Assembly: GCA_024695865.1 (NCBI GenBank)
Contig: JAILHI010000001.1
Span: 17,225 to 81,224 of the forward strand
DNA length: 64,000 bases
Direction of reading: 5' to 3'
From: Candidatus Gastranaerophilales bacterium
Lineage (GTDB): Bacteria > Cyanobacteriota > Vampirovibrionia > Gastranaerophilales > Gastranaerophilaceae
Under the pieces are notes generated by a model. That model was not told the DNA's origin, made no database searches, and worked only from the letters and a program-made list of their open reading frames with translations. A program made the position numbers and the translations under genes. Positions 8,561-17,064 of the stretch are shown here, in pieces. Numbering within the stretch: the first letter of the stretch is position 1; each line of letters starts with the position of its first letter.

Positions 8561-9400
8561 ATGTTAAAAGTATTATCAAAAGAAGAAATTGAAGAAATCA
8601 AAACAGTTGCCAAAAAACTTCGTGCAAACATTGTGAGAATGATTCACAATGCACAATCGGGACACCCCGGCGGAAGCCTTTCGGCAATAGACATCTTAAC
8701 GGTTTTATACACAAAAGTTATGAAACAGTATCCCGATTGGGATAAAAACCCCGATTTTGAAAATCGTGACAGATTTGTTTTGTCAAAGGGTCACGCATCG
8801 GCGGCTATATATTCTATCCTCGCTCACTGCGGATATTTTCCCGAAGCAGATTTACTCGAATACAGAAAATTCGGAACAAAATTACAGGGTCACCCCTGCT
8901 GCACTAAATTAAAAGGTATTGAAGTTTCAACAGGTTCACTCGGACAGGGACTTTCAATCGCATGCGGTATGGCTTTGGGCTTAAAATTAGACAAAAAAGA
9001 CTCAAAAGTATTTGCCCTTATGGGTGACGGCGAACTTCAGGAAGGAAGTATCTGGGAAGCAGCAATGAATGCGGCTCACTACAAATTAAACAACCTTATA
9101 GGTATTGTTGACAGAAACAGACTTCAGATTGACGGAAATACCGAAGATGTAATGGCAATAGGCGATGCAGGCGCTAAATTTGCGGCTTTCGGCTGGAACG
9201 TAATTGAAATCGACGGTCATGACATCGAGGCAATTTACGAAGCACTTGAAAAGGGTAAAGAATCAACCGACAAACCGACCGTAATCATTGCAAATACGGT
9301 AAAAGGAAAGGGTGTTTCCTTTATGGAAAATCAGGCAGGCTGGCACGGTAAAGCACCTAATGACGAACAGCTTGCACAGGCATTGGAAGAATTGAAATAA
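8561..9400 (+). CDS. Transketolase, N-terminal (TPP-binding) subunit
   Basis: First half of a split transketolase, linking the pentose-phosphate pathway and glycolysis. It contains [24 protein letters not shown], a [13 protein letters not shown] ... NN thiamine-diphosphate motif and the [11 protein letters not shown] block. At 279 aa it is the typical half-size subunit of anaerobes, archaea and many AT-rich bacteria. A GTG-spaced AACAGGTG stretch precedes the ATG. The C-terminal subunit follows 14 bp downstream, so the two are co-translated partners. Confidence 0.95.
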   Translation: MLKVLSKEEIEEIKTVAKKLRANIVRMIHNAQSGHPGGSLSAIDILTVLYTKVMKQYPDWDKNPDFENRDRFVLSKGHASAAIYSILAHCGYFPEADLLEYRKFGTKLQGHPCCTKLKGIEVSTGSLGQGLSIACGMALGLKLDKKDSKVFALMGDGELQEGSIWEAAMNAAHYKLNNLIGIVDRNRLQIDGNTEDVMAIGDAGAKFAAFGWNVIEIDGHDIEAIYEALEKGKESTDKPTVIIANTVKGKGVSFMENQAGWHGKAPNDEQLAQALEELK

Positions 9401-9414
9401 CGGGGGAAACAGAA

Positions 9415-10356
9415 ATGACAGAAGTAATAAAAAAATCAGCAAGAGGCGAATACGGTTTAACACTTGCAGACCTCGGAAAAACAAATAAAGACATCGTTGT
9501 TATTGATTGCGACCTTTCGGGTTCAACAATGACAAAACACTTTAAGGCAGCCTTCCCCGAAAGATTTTTCAATGCGGGTATTGCAGAACAAGATGCGGTT
9601 ACAATGGCGGTAGGTCTTTCAACAACAGGAAAAGTGCCTTTTGTTTCAACCTTTGCGGTATTTGCATCGGGCAGAGCATGGGAACAAATCAGAAACGGCG
9701 TCTGCTATCCGAAATTTAACGTAAAAGTTGTCGCAACACACTGCGGTATCACCGTCGGTGAGGACGGCGCAAGCCATCAGGCTTTGGAAGACGTTGCAAT
9801 TATGAGAGCAATTCCGAATATGACGGTTATAGCCCCCGCTGATGCAACAGAAGTACGTGAAGTAATCAAATGGGTGGCTGAATACAAAGGCCCTGTTTAC
9901 GTCCGTGTTTCAAGAGCAAACCTGCCCGTAATCTTCCCCGAGGGCGAATATAAATTCAATCCGAATAAAGCCGTTGTAATGAAAGAGGGTAAGGACATCA
10001 CCGTTGTAACAAACGGCGAAACGACCTGCGAAGTCTTAAAAGCGGCAGAAATTCTTGAAAAAGAGGGCATAAGCGTTGAAGTCGTTCACGCACCCGTTGT
10101 AAAACCGCTTGATGCAACAACAATCGTTGACTCGGCAAAGAAAACGGGAAAAGTTGCAACGGTTGAAAACCATTCCGTAATAGGCGGACTTGGCGGTGCA
10201 GTTTGTGAAGCCGTATGTGCCGAATACCCCGTAAAAGTAACCAGAATAGGTATCAATGACCAATTCGGTCAGACGGGTACGGCAAACGAACTTATGGCAT
10301 ACTACGGATTAACGGGCGAAAAACTTGCAGAAAAAATTAAAGGACTTGTAAAATAA
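9415..10356 (+). CDS. Transketolase, C-terminal (pyrimidine-binding) subunit
   Basis: Second half of the split transketolase. The Pyr domain shows RFFNAGIAEQDAVTMAVGL with the conserved Glu that activates TPP, then GEDGASHQALEDVAIMRAIPN. A C-terminal transketolase_C domain carries the GKVATVENHSVIGGLGGAV block. A GGGGAAAC ribosome-binding site precedes the ATG. The stop codon abuts the ftsE start with no gap, joining central metabolism to a division operon by read-through. Confidence 0.95.
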   Translation: MTEVIKKSARGEYGLTLADLGKTNKDIVVIDCDLSGSTMTKHFKAAFPERFFNAGIAEQDAVTMAVGLSTTGKVPFVSTFAVFASGRAWEQIRNGVCYPKFNVKVVATHCGITVGEDGASHQALEDVAIMRAIPNMTVIAPADATEVREVIKWVAEYKGPVYVRVSRANLPVIFPEGEYKFNPNKAVVMKEGKDITVVTNGETTCEVLKAAEILEKEGISVEVVHAPVVKPLDATTIVDSAKKTGKVATVENHSVIGGLGGAVCEAVCAEYPVKVTRIGINDQFGQTGTANELMAYYGLTGEKLAEKIKGLVK

Positions 10357-11031
10357 ATGATTCAGATGAGAGCCGTAACAAAACGGTATAAAAACAATTA
10401 CGCATTAAAAAACATCAACCTTGATATTATGTCGGGCGAATTTGTGTTCCTGACAGGCTCAAGCGGTGCGGGTAAATCAACCCTGATGAAACTTTTATAC
10501 CGTGAAGAAGTTCCCACCTCGGGAACGGTTATGATAGGCTCTACCAACGTTGCCGAATTACCCGATGCACAGGTGCCTAAACTCAGAAGATGTATGGGCA
10601 TTGTGTTTCAGGATTATAAACTGCTTCAAAACCAGAGTGTTTTTGATAATGTTTCCTACGTTATCAGAACACTCGGCATGAGCAGCAGAGAAATCGAAGC
10701 AAGAACACTCGGCGCCCTAAAAGTCGTCGGACTTGCAGGCAAAATGCGGGCAAAACCGTCTGAATTATCGGGCGGCGAACAACAGAGAATCAGTATTGCA
10801 AGAGCAATCGTAAACGGCCCTCCGCTTTTGATTGCAGACGAACCTACGGGTAATTTAGACCCCAAAAACTCAATGGAAGTTATGCAGATTTTGGAACACA
10901 TTAACCAAAAAGGCATAACCATCTTGATTGCTACTCACGACAGGGCAATGGTGGATTACTTCAAAAAACGTGTAATCCGTATGGAACAGGGACAAATCGT
11001 AAGAGATGATTTGGCAGGTACTTATGACTAA
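10357..11031 (+). CDS. ftsE: Cell-division ATP-binding protein FtsE
   Basis: ATPase of the FtsEX complex, which acts at the septum to switch on peptidoglycan hydrolases. Walker A GSSGAGKST, the LSGGEQQR signature and LLIADEPTGNLD Walker B are all intact in a 224-aa single domain. It begins immediately after the transketolase stop codon and overlaps ftsX by 8 bp (ATGACTAA), a textbook ftsE-ftsX coupling. No hydrolase partner is next to it, but two secreted wall hydrolases occur elsewhere in the window. Confidence 0.96.
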   Translation: MIQMRAVTKRYKNNYALKNINLDIMSGEFVFLTGSSGAGKSTLMKLLYREEVPTSGTVMIGSTNVAELPDAQVPKLRRCMGIVFQDYKLLQNQSVFDNVSYVIRTLGMSSREIEARTLGALKVVGLAGKMRAKPSELSGGEQQRISIARAIVNGPPLLIADEPTGNLDPKNSMEVMQILEHINQKGITILIATHDRAMVDYFKKRVIRMEQGQIVRDDLAGTYD

Positions 11032-11947
11032 CGAAACACCGAACGGAAAATCAATAAAGTTTAAAAAGAAAGTCAAAGAAGGTATTCCGAAAGACTGGCT
11101 CGGAGAAATCAGAATTACCTCCAGAATAATAATGGAAACTTTAAAAGGCATATACAGAACAGGCTGGATAAATATAGCCATTATAACAACAATGGCGGCT
11201 ATTTTGACTATTTTCGGCGCTCTGTTCAGAACAACCATTTCTCTGACGGAATTTGTAAAACAGTTCGGAAACATGCTTGAAATCTCGGTTTATTTAAAAC
11301 CCGATGCAACCCCCGAACATATTTCAAGCCGAATTAAAGAGTTAGACCACGTTATCAAGGTAACAATTATCACAAAAGAAGAAGCATGGTCTAAAATGAA
11401 AAACGATTATGATGTTGCGGAAATAACAAACCCTCTGCCTGACACGCTGCATGTCCGCATTGATACCCCCGAAAATATTAATGCCGTATATGAACAAATC
11501 AAACCCATGCCCGAAGTTGAGGATTTGTCGTATGCCTCCGACCTTGTTAAAAAGATGGAAGTGTTTAACAAAGTTGTCCACACAATGACGCTTGTTGTCG
11601 TAATTTTCGTGGCAATTTTGACCATAGCGATTATCAACAACACTATTCACCTTGTAATCCAGAACCAAAAAGAAGAAATCGAGATTATGCGGCTTATGGG
11701 TGTAAGTAACTGGTATATCAAAATACCGTTGATTTTGCAGGGCGCAATTTACGGTTTCATATCGGCATTACTCGCTTTAATACCGATGAGTGCCGTTCAG
11801 CAATGGCTTTTAAAGGTGCATGAATACTTTATGGTGCCCTCGCCTATGCTTGCGGAAAATCTTGTAACACTCACTTTGTTTATCATAGCAATCGGCTTTG
11901 GCGCAGGCGGCAGTATGCTCTCCATCAAGAAACACTTAAAGGTCTAG
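11024..11947 (+). CDS. ftsX: Cell-division protein FtsX
   Basis: Membrane subunit of FtsEX. It has a cytoplasmic N-terminal tail, a first helix (around RTGWINIAIITTMAAILTIF, 20 residues), and an extracytoplasmic loop with the ISVYLKPDATPE block. Three more helices are near the C terminus, with the family EIEIMRLMGVSNWYIKIP motif between helices. I choose ATG 11024 because a GGCAGG Shine-Dalgarno lies five bases upstream and it gives the usual 8-bp overlap with ftsE; an in-frame ATG at 11006 would add six residues and lacks such a site. Confidence 0.94.
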   Translation: MTNETPNGKSIKFKKKVKEGIPKDWLGEIRITSRIIMETLKGIYRTGWINIAIITTMAAILTIFGALFRTTISLTEFVKQFGNMLEISVYLKPDATPEHISSRIKELDHVIKVTIITKEEAWSKMKNDYDVAEITNPLPDTLHVRIDTPENINAVYEQIKPMPEVEDLSYASDLVKKMEVFNKVVHTMTLVVVIFVAILTIAIINNTIHLVIQNQKEEIEIMRLMGVSNWYIKIPLILQGAIYGFISALLALIPMSAVQQWLLKVHEYFMVPSPMLAENLVTLTLFIIAIGFGAGGSMLSIKKHLKV

Positions 11948-12042
11948 TTTACATTTCTTAACATTTTGCACACTTTTAGTCAATTTTCAAAATTGAGGAG
12001 TTTTAAGGGAAACGTAAGGTAAGTGTGAATGGAGAAATTAAA

Positions 12043-12396
12043 ATGATTATAAATGCTTTGTCATCTGCAATGATTAGTAACAACAATTCAATGATTAACA
12101 GACAGGTTTCAACTCAATCCCAAAAAGAAGAAAGCACTCAGGGCTATGCTGATAAAAAAGCAGCACCGACAAATGCTGAATTATATAAATCAATGTACGG
12201 TGTAAAATCAGCCGAAACAGAAGAAGAAAAATATGCAAGACAGATGGCTGAATTTCGTGCAAAATATGAACTCGATGTTGATGACAAGAACAGAGAAATA
12301 GAACGTAACAAAAACAAAGAACAACAACAAACAGAAGAAAAAGAAGAAAAATCATTCTACGAACAATATTTGGAATACAAACATAAATATGAATAA
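12043..12396 (+). CDS. Small hydrophilic protein of unknown function
   Basis: A 117-aa protein with no recognised family. It begins with a short apolar stretch (MIINALSSAM), then becomes Gln/Ser/Asn-rich and ends in a strongly charged, probably coiled-coil region rich in Glu, Lys and Tyr. ATG 12043 is chosen because GGAGAA lies six bases upstream; a GTG at 12025 is in frame but lacks a site. The leader contains GTAAGTGTGAA, close to the GTAAGTGTAAG found in the leaders of the two EF-hand wall hydrolases. A hairpin terminator follows. No signal peptide is visible. Confidence 0.65.
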   Translation: MIINALSSAMISNNNSMINRQVSTQSQKEESTQGYADKKAAPTNAELYKSMYGVKSAETEEEKYARQMAEFRAKYELDVDDKNREIERNKNKEQQQTEEKEEKSFYEQYLEYKHKYE

Positions 12397-12420
12397 TTAA
12401 AACAGATATGACAAAGTATG

Positions 12421-12452
12421 AAAGGGTTAACGAAGGTTAGCCCTTTTTTTTA
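12421..12452 (+). terminator. Intrinsic terminator after the 12043 gene
   Basis: Stem AAAGGGTTAAC / GTTAGCCCTTT with one G-T pair and a short GAAG loop, followed by a long T-run. It lies about 30 bp past the stop codon. Confidence 0.8.
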
Positions 12453-12473
12453 TGTTGTCCGTTTACTGCGACA

Positions 12474-12503
12474 GATAGGGTAGACTTTAATCTACCGAAA
12501 AAT
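12474..12503 (-). repeat. Dispersed palindromic repeat, GGTAGACT family, diverged copy
   Basis: Reverse-complement copy of the 34-bp repeat found at 19991-20024 and 20813-20846, with a base change inside the GGTAGATTAAAGTCTACC palindrome. It is intergenic, near the 3' end of the minus-strand gene at 12530. Confidence 0.6.
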
Positions 12504-12529
12504 TTGTACTAATGCGAGAGAGGTCAGAT

Positions 12530-12913
12530 TTATCCCGACAATTTGTCAAGCAAAGAAACGTCTTTCGGATTAATTTCAAAAACAAATTCGTTATTGTTCG
12601 TCCGAAGACAAAGATATTTTCGGCAAATACTTTTAACCCCCGTCAAGCCGCCTAAAACAGCGCCTGCGGCTCCAAAAGCGCCATAACCGATTAAAGTTTT
12701 GAAAAAGGGAAATTCATAATCCAAATCTTCCTGCTCAAAAATTTGTATATCGTTGATTTCACTGTTTTCGATATTTAAAAGCATTTCTTTTGATAATAAA
12801 TCTTCTATGTAGATTTTATCGTCATAAAAAATAAGCGAAAGTTCCTCTCCCTCATTACAGGACAAACCAAAAAGATGAAAAGCCTTTATTTTAATATTTT
12901 CAGAATTATTCAA
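12530..12913 (-). CDS. Hypothetical protein with glycine-zipper-like hydrophobic segment
   Basis: A 127-aa protein not assigned to a family. Residues 1-75 and 100-127 look like a small beta-rich fold (possibly PH-like) interrupted by a single Gly/Ala-rich hydrophobic segment (GAFGAAGAVLGGLTG), which resembles a glycine zipper able to pack in or on a membrane. The start is TTG at 12913, overlapping the end of the upstream gene by 8 bp; no in-frame ATG is available. Tight overlap with the Tat-signal gene suggests a shared transcript and job. Confidence 0.55.
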   Translation of the reverse strand: MNNSENIKIKAFHLFGLSCNEGEELSLIFYDDKIYIEDLLSKEMLLNIENSEINDIQIFEQEDLDYEFPFFKTLIGYGAFGAAGAVLGGLTGVKSICRKYLCLRTNNNEFVFEINPKDVSLLDKLSG

Positions 12914-14087
12914 AAATACCCGTTTTCTTTAATTTTTCCGCACATTCAAAGCAGTATCGGCACTCAACACCGCAAATATCCGCACACTTGCTGCCGAATT
13001 TGACAAAATGTCTTATATCGGGGAACAAATCTTTTATTTCGGACAATTTCACATCATTTTTTGTTCTGATGTCGTGGATATCATAAATTCCGCTGAAAAA
13101 GTCGTTTACCGTCATATTGTCAATGCCCTTTTCAACGCAGTCGATATAGTTTCTCAAAAAGAAAATACTGTCGAATTTTGCCCTCAAAGGAAAACTTATC
13201 AGTTTGAAATGGTTGATTCCGATTGCGGAATAGTATTCCAAATCCCACGGAAAAACGTAATTACATTTGCAAAAATAGGCGATATGTCCCATTTTTTTAA
13301 GCAAACCGTAGCAGTCCCAAATGCAGAAAAACGTTGAAGCATGCGGTATTCTGCCCGGACAGCCGTAAATACATCTTTCATTGACAATTAGTTCTATCGG
13401 TGTTGTCGGAAATTCTTTTCTTAAATTTTTTAGAAAACGGAAATTATGGTTGTTGTCCGTTGCCGTGTTTATCGATTTTATGCTTTTTGCAGTATAGAGC
13501 ATGTTCTGATACTGCGGTATATTGCGAAATTCAAAAGATGTCGATAAGGTTATATTAAAATTATGCTTATAGGCACGGATTATATCCACAACCTGTGAAT
13601 TTGCGACCTTTATGTTGTTACAGCCGATATTGTGCAATTGGTCAAGCAGGTTATAAAAATCTTTTTCATGCTTTTTAAAAGTTTCTTCCGAAAACGGTTT
13701 TGGCGAATTTAAAACGTAAAAGAACTCAAAACCTTTTTTTTGGGCATATTTAACGTATTTTGCAAAATCATCGAAAGATTTTATGTCGGTATTTTCGCCA
13801 CGGTTGCTCTGAAAATTTTCTTCAAGAAAAGAGATATAAGGCATCGGCAAATTGTTATAAAGCGAGGTAACCTTTGATTTTTGCAGAGTCTTGTTGTACT
13901 CGTACATTTCATCAATAAGGGCAAAATTAAAAGGCAAAGGCGATGAAAACTGATAAGTTGCCGTCTGTTTCGGTATTATGTCGAATTTTTCGTCAGAAGG
14001 TTTAGTTTTATCGTCAAACTTGGAGCAGCCTGCCGCCGTCAAACCCGCTGCCAAAATACCCGCTTTTAATAAATCTCGTCTGTTCAT
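12906..14087 (-). CDS. Tat-signal, lipobox-bearing U32-like cysteine-rich protein
   Basis: A 393-aa protein. The N terminus MNRRDLLKAGILAAGL has a twin-arginine pattern followed by a lipobox (TAAGC, Cys21), so export by Tat and lipid anchoring are both possible. The rest resembles the U32/YhbU-type TIM-barrel proteins: a PIELIVNERCIYGCPGRIPHA block (16-20 residues) with paired Cys, then FFCIWDC, YFCKC and a C-terminal cluster with CADICGVECRYC and ECAEK. The twelve or so cysteines suggest an Fe-S cluster, which would explain the use of Tat for a folded cofactor protein. U32 relation is an inference; no function is assigned. It has its own -10 box (14120-14125). Confidence 0.6.
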   Translation of the reverse strand: MNRRDLLKAGILAAGLTAAGCSKFDDKTKPSDEKFDIIPKQTATYQFSSPLPFNFALIDEMYEYNKTLQKSKVTSLYNNLPMPYISFLEENFQSNRGENTDIKSFDDFAKYVKYAQKKGFEFFYVLNSPKPFSEETFKKHEKDFYNLLDQLHNIGCNNIKVANSQVVDIIRAYKHNFNITLSTSFEFRNIPQYQNMLYTAKSIKSINTATDNNHNFRFLKNLRKEFPTTPIELIVNERCIYGCPGRIPHASTFFCIWDCYGLLKKMGHIAYFCKCNYVFPWDLEYYSAIGINHFKLISFPLRAKFDSIFFLRNYIDCVEKGIDNMTVNDFFSGIYDIHDIRTKNDVKLSEIKDLFPDIRHFVKFGSKCADICGVECRYCFECAEKLKKTGIFE

Positions 14088-14119
14088 ATCCCGTTAACCC
14101 GTGACCGCCCGATATCTAC

Positions 14120-14125
14120 ATTATA
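14120..14125 (-). promoter_or_regulatory. -10 box of the Tat-signal U32-like gene
   Basis: TATAAT read on the minus strand, 32 bases upstream of the ATG at 14087, in the only gap (62 bp) between this gene and the minus-strand operon before it. A leader with GGGAT before the ATG fits. Confidence 0.4.
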
Positions 14126-14149
14126 ACAATATTTAAGACTATTTACAAG

Positions 14150-14554
14150 TTAAGGCTTTTTATCCAGATATTCTGAAAACTTTTTATCGACGGAAAACTT
14201 ATATCCGCACCTGTCCAAAGGCTCTCCGCCATCGTGAACAAACATTTTATTAAACCTCGGATACAATCTGCAATTAACCGAACGAAACCAATGAACACCG
14301 CAGGAGCCGTCGTCTTTCAGAGCCTTACATTTAAAGAGCAAAACGCCGTCCTCTGTTTTGCCGTTAATTTCAAAGTTTTTGTATTTTTTTTCAAAATTTT
14401 GCATGCGCAAAAATTCCTGTTCATCAGTAACCAATTTATCGGCAACGGAAAAGGTTATCTGACGGCAGCAATCACCGCATTTATTGCATTTTCCCGAAAT
14501 TACGTATTTTGATGAAAATAATTTTTGCAGAAAAAACTTCAGATTTTTAAACAT
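14150..14554 (-). CDS. YkgJ-type CxxCxxCC metal-binding protein
   Basis: A 134-aa member of the CxxCxxCC family (zinc/iron-chelating domain, YkgJ-like). The signature CNKCGDCC is near residues 23-30, followed by conserved downstream residues (FKCKAL, C in DGSCG, the NCRLYPRF block and DRCG). The role of the family is poorly known; members probably bind Zn or Fe. The ATG directly follows the TAG of the upstream lipoprotein gene with no gap, so they are co-translated. Confidence 0.85.
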   Translation of the reverse strand: MFKNLKFFLQKLFSSKYVISGKCNKCGDCCRQITFSVADKLVTDEQEFLRMQNFEKKYKNFEINGKTEDGVLLFKCKALKDDGSCGVHWFRSVNCRLYPRFNKMFVHDGGEPLDRCGYKFSVDKKFSEYLDKKP

Positions 14555-14956
14555 CTATTTTACTCTGAAATCGTATCGTGCAATACATTTATCGGGACGC
14601 CTTAATTCAAAAACCTGCATAACGTAAGCGCCGCCCGTTGAAAGAGTAAAATAATTTGTGTAATATTTTTTTGTGGTATCTATCGCCAAATCCTGCGCAT
14701 ACTGTATTGAATAGCCCATTGTGGGAACTTTATCGCTGACTTTAACTATTTCAATTTTTATTGCGCTGTCTTTAAATCCTTTGGGAGCAACGACAGCATA
14801 GTAAATTCTCTGTCCGACAGAAAAATACTGCTCATACTGCCGGGCATTTTTTGTTGTCAGAGGTTCTGATTTCATAAGGATAAAGGCTTTGGTACCGCAG
14901 CCTGTCGATACCAAAGCGATTGTAAAAATTAAAAATGTCAGTAATATCTTTTTCAT
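14555..14956 (-). CDS. Small putative lipoprotein
   Basis: A 133-aa protein with a signal peptide and lipobox (ALVSTGC, Cys20), so it is predicted to be a lipid-anchored envelope protein. The mature domain is beta-rich, with no family I recognise. The start overlaps the stop of the upstream TPR gene by four bases (ATGA), and the next gene follows without a gap. The exported TPR protein and this lipoprotein may work together at the envelope. Confidence 0.75.
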   Translation of the reverse strand: MKKILLTFLIFTIALVSTGCGTKAFILMKSEPLTTKNARQYEQYFSVGQRIYYAVVAPKGFKDSAIKIEIVKVSDKVPTMGYSIQYAQDLAIDTTKKYYTNYFTLSTGGAYVMQVFELRRPDKCIARYDFRVK

Positions 14957-16980
14957 TCTGTCATTAAATATTTCTTTTTGATTGAATTAATCTTTGAGTT
15001 TATAGAATGATTAATACTCTTATCGTTCGTCAGAGCATTAAATTTTTCGTAATTTGAAACGGCTTCCTGCCAATTTTCAGTTTTTTCTGCGGCAAGACCG
15101 AGAGCATAGTAAGCATAAAGATACTTGTCATCGATTGTTACGACTTTTTTGAAATATTCAACCGCTTCTTCCTGTTTGCCCATTTCTGCATAACACAAGC
15201 CGCAATTGAACAAAGCATCCGTATTTTTATCGTTTAATTCAACCGCTTTGTTATAATAGTCCAAAGCCTTTTGGTTTTCAGAGATTTGCTTGTAACAGTT
15301 ACCGATTTTGATTAATAAAGACTGGTTTTGAGAGTCTATTTCAAGTGCTTTTTCAAACTCTTTTGCGGCAGCCGAATAGTCTTTTGCGTTGTAATACTGT
15401 TCGCCCAGAGTAATTAACGTAACCGTTTTATCTTCGTTTGATACATCTTTTGATGCTACAAGATTTTCCGTAACCTTGTTTGCAACGTCAATTTTCTTGT
15501 ATTTTGCAAGTATCTGAGCGTATTCAACGGAAACTTTTTTATCATCGGGGTCGATTGCAATTGCTTTTTCATAACATTCAATCGCTCTTGATGAAGAACC
15601 CAATTTGTCGTAGGCCCTTGCCATTTCAACGTATGCCGTCACATTGCCCGAATCGTGATATATCGCTTTTTCAAAATTAGAAACGGCTTTTCTGTAATTT
15701 CCCGCCGATACAAAATCTCTGCCGTTCGACAAATAAGCCTGAGATAAATAAGCCTTAATTTTGTCATCGGGCTTTTCGTTGTAAAGGCTGTTATAAATAT
15801 CTATTGCCTCTTTGTATTTTCCCTGTGCCTGAAGTGCAAGAGCCTCATTGTATTTTATATCTCTGTTATCGGGAGAATTTACAAGCAGTTCTTCATACAG
15901 TTTAACCGCTTCGGCATAATTTTTTTCCATGTGGTACGCTTTTGCAAGTTCTGTTTTCAGGTCAACGTTGTCTTTGTCGTATTCAAGACCTTTTTTGAAA
16001 ACTTCGATTGCTTCGTCACATTTTTTCTGCTGCATGTAAATAACACCCATATTGTAATAAGCATGGGTATTCGAGGGGTTTATTTCAATATATTTTTTAT
16101 ACTGTTCCAAAGCACGTTCCGCTTCACCCGTTTCAAGCAGAGAATCTGCAAATTCAAGTCTTATTTCGGGAGATTCGGGAGCAAGTGCAAGCGCCTGTTC
16201 AAATTGTTTTAACGCCTCCTGTGTTTTACCTGTTTTCTGCAAAACGATACCGAGATTGGCAACGGAAGCCGCATCGTCTTTATTTACATCGATTGCCTGT
16301 TTCAAAACGGTTTCGGCATTATCCCATTTGCCGTCTTTGATTAAAGATAAACCGTATTGCGCATATTCATTAAACTGATTGGGGTATTTATTGTATAAAA
16401 TACCAAACTGCTCGTTTGCTTTTGCATAGTCGCCCGTTTCTATGTAAGCGGAAGCGAGATTTTTTCTTGCATCAATATGGTTGGGGTAGTTGAGCAAAAA
16501 TACATTGTAATTTTCAATCGCATCTTTATAGTCATTCAGCATAAACTGAACGTTTGCCAGATTAAGATAGTTATATTTATATTCGGGAGCAAGTTGTAAA
16601 GCCTGATTGTAAGCAGCATAAGCGTTTTCATAATCTTTCGTCTGCTGGAGAATATTTCCTATGCTTATGTATAAAAACGCATCATCGGTGCGGAGTTTAA
16701 CTGCTTTTTTATAAGCGGCAAGAGCATTCTGCCATTCGCCGACTTCCGCATATAACCCTGCAAGTTTTGTTATATACAAAGGATTTTCGGCATTCAGTTC
16801 TGCCGCCTTTTTCAATAAATCAATTGCGGAACCGTAATTGCCCGAGTTTTCATATTTGCAGGCTTCAATATATAAATTTTGAGCCGAATTATCCGCTTTT
16901 TTATCTGCCGAAAAAGCGGGAAGATTAATATTTATTATGCTTGCCGTTAAAATCAAAGCGGCTGTTAATACCTTTTTTAT
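14953..16980 (-). CDS. Secreted tetratricopeptide-repeat protein
   Basis: A long TPR solenoid: about 17 consecutive 34-residue repeats with the usual W/L-G-Y-A-F-A-P spacing, for example AAYKKAVKL and YYNMGVIYMQQ segments. It probably works as a scaffold for protein-protein contacts outside the cytoplasm. The predicted signal peptide, KKVLTAALILTASI through AFSA, begins right after an ATA codon at 16980. A perfect GGAGG lies 8 bases upstream (16989-16993), while the in-frame TTG at 17040 has no ribosome site and would put 20 charged residues before the signal. I therefore place the start at ATA 16980. It follows yihY and overlaps the lipoprotein gene. Confidence 0.85.
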   Translation of the reverse strand: MKKVLTAALILTASIININLPAFSADKKADNSAQNLYIEACKYENSGNYGSAIDLLKKAAELNAENPLYITKLAGLYAEVGEWQNALAAYKKAVKLRTDDAFLYISIGNILQQTKDYENAYAAYNQALQLAPEYKYNYLNLANVQFMLNDYKDAIENYNVFLLNYPNHIDARKNLASAYIETGDYAKANEQFGILYNKYPNQFNEYAQYGLSLIKDGKWDNAETVLKQAIDVNKDDAASVANLGIVLQKTGKTQEALKQFEQALALAPESPEIRLEFADSLLETGEAERALEQYKKYIEINPSNTHAYYNMGVIYMQQKKCDEAIEVFKKGLEYDKDNVDLKTELAKAYHMEKNYAEAVKLYEELLVNSPDNRDIKYNEALALQAQGKYKEAIDIYNSLYNEKPDDKIKAYLSQAYLSNGRDFVSAGNYRKAVSNFEKAIYHDSGNVTAYVEMARAYDKLGSSSRAIECYEKAIAIDPDDKKVSVEYAQILAKYKKIDVANKVTENLVASKDVSNEDKTVTLITLGEQYYNAKDYSAAAKEFEKALEIDSQNQSLLIKIGNCYKQISENQKALDYYNKAVELNDKNTDALFNCGLCYAEMGKQEEAVEYFKKVVTIDDKYLYAYYALGLAAEKTENWQEAVSNYEKFNALTNDKSINHSINSKINSIKKKYLMTE

Positions 16981-17064
16981 TGTCCTGTCCTCCGTTTTAA
17001 ATACAAGAAAATTATATATTTTTTCGCTTTCAAAATGCAACTTTGTAAAAAAATGAAAAACAGG

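Noticed and set aside
9415..10356. 1-deoxyxylulose-5-phosphate synthase
   Set aside because: The Pyr/C-terminal domains also occur in Dxs, but the split two-gene form with the transketolase N-subunit motifs upstream is diagnostic of transketolase.
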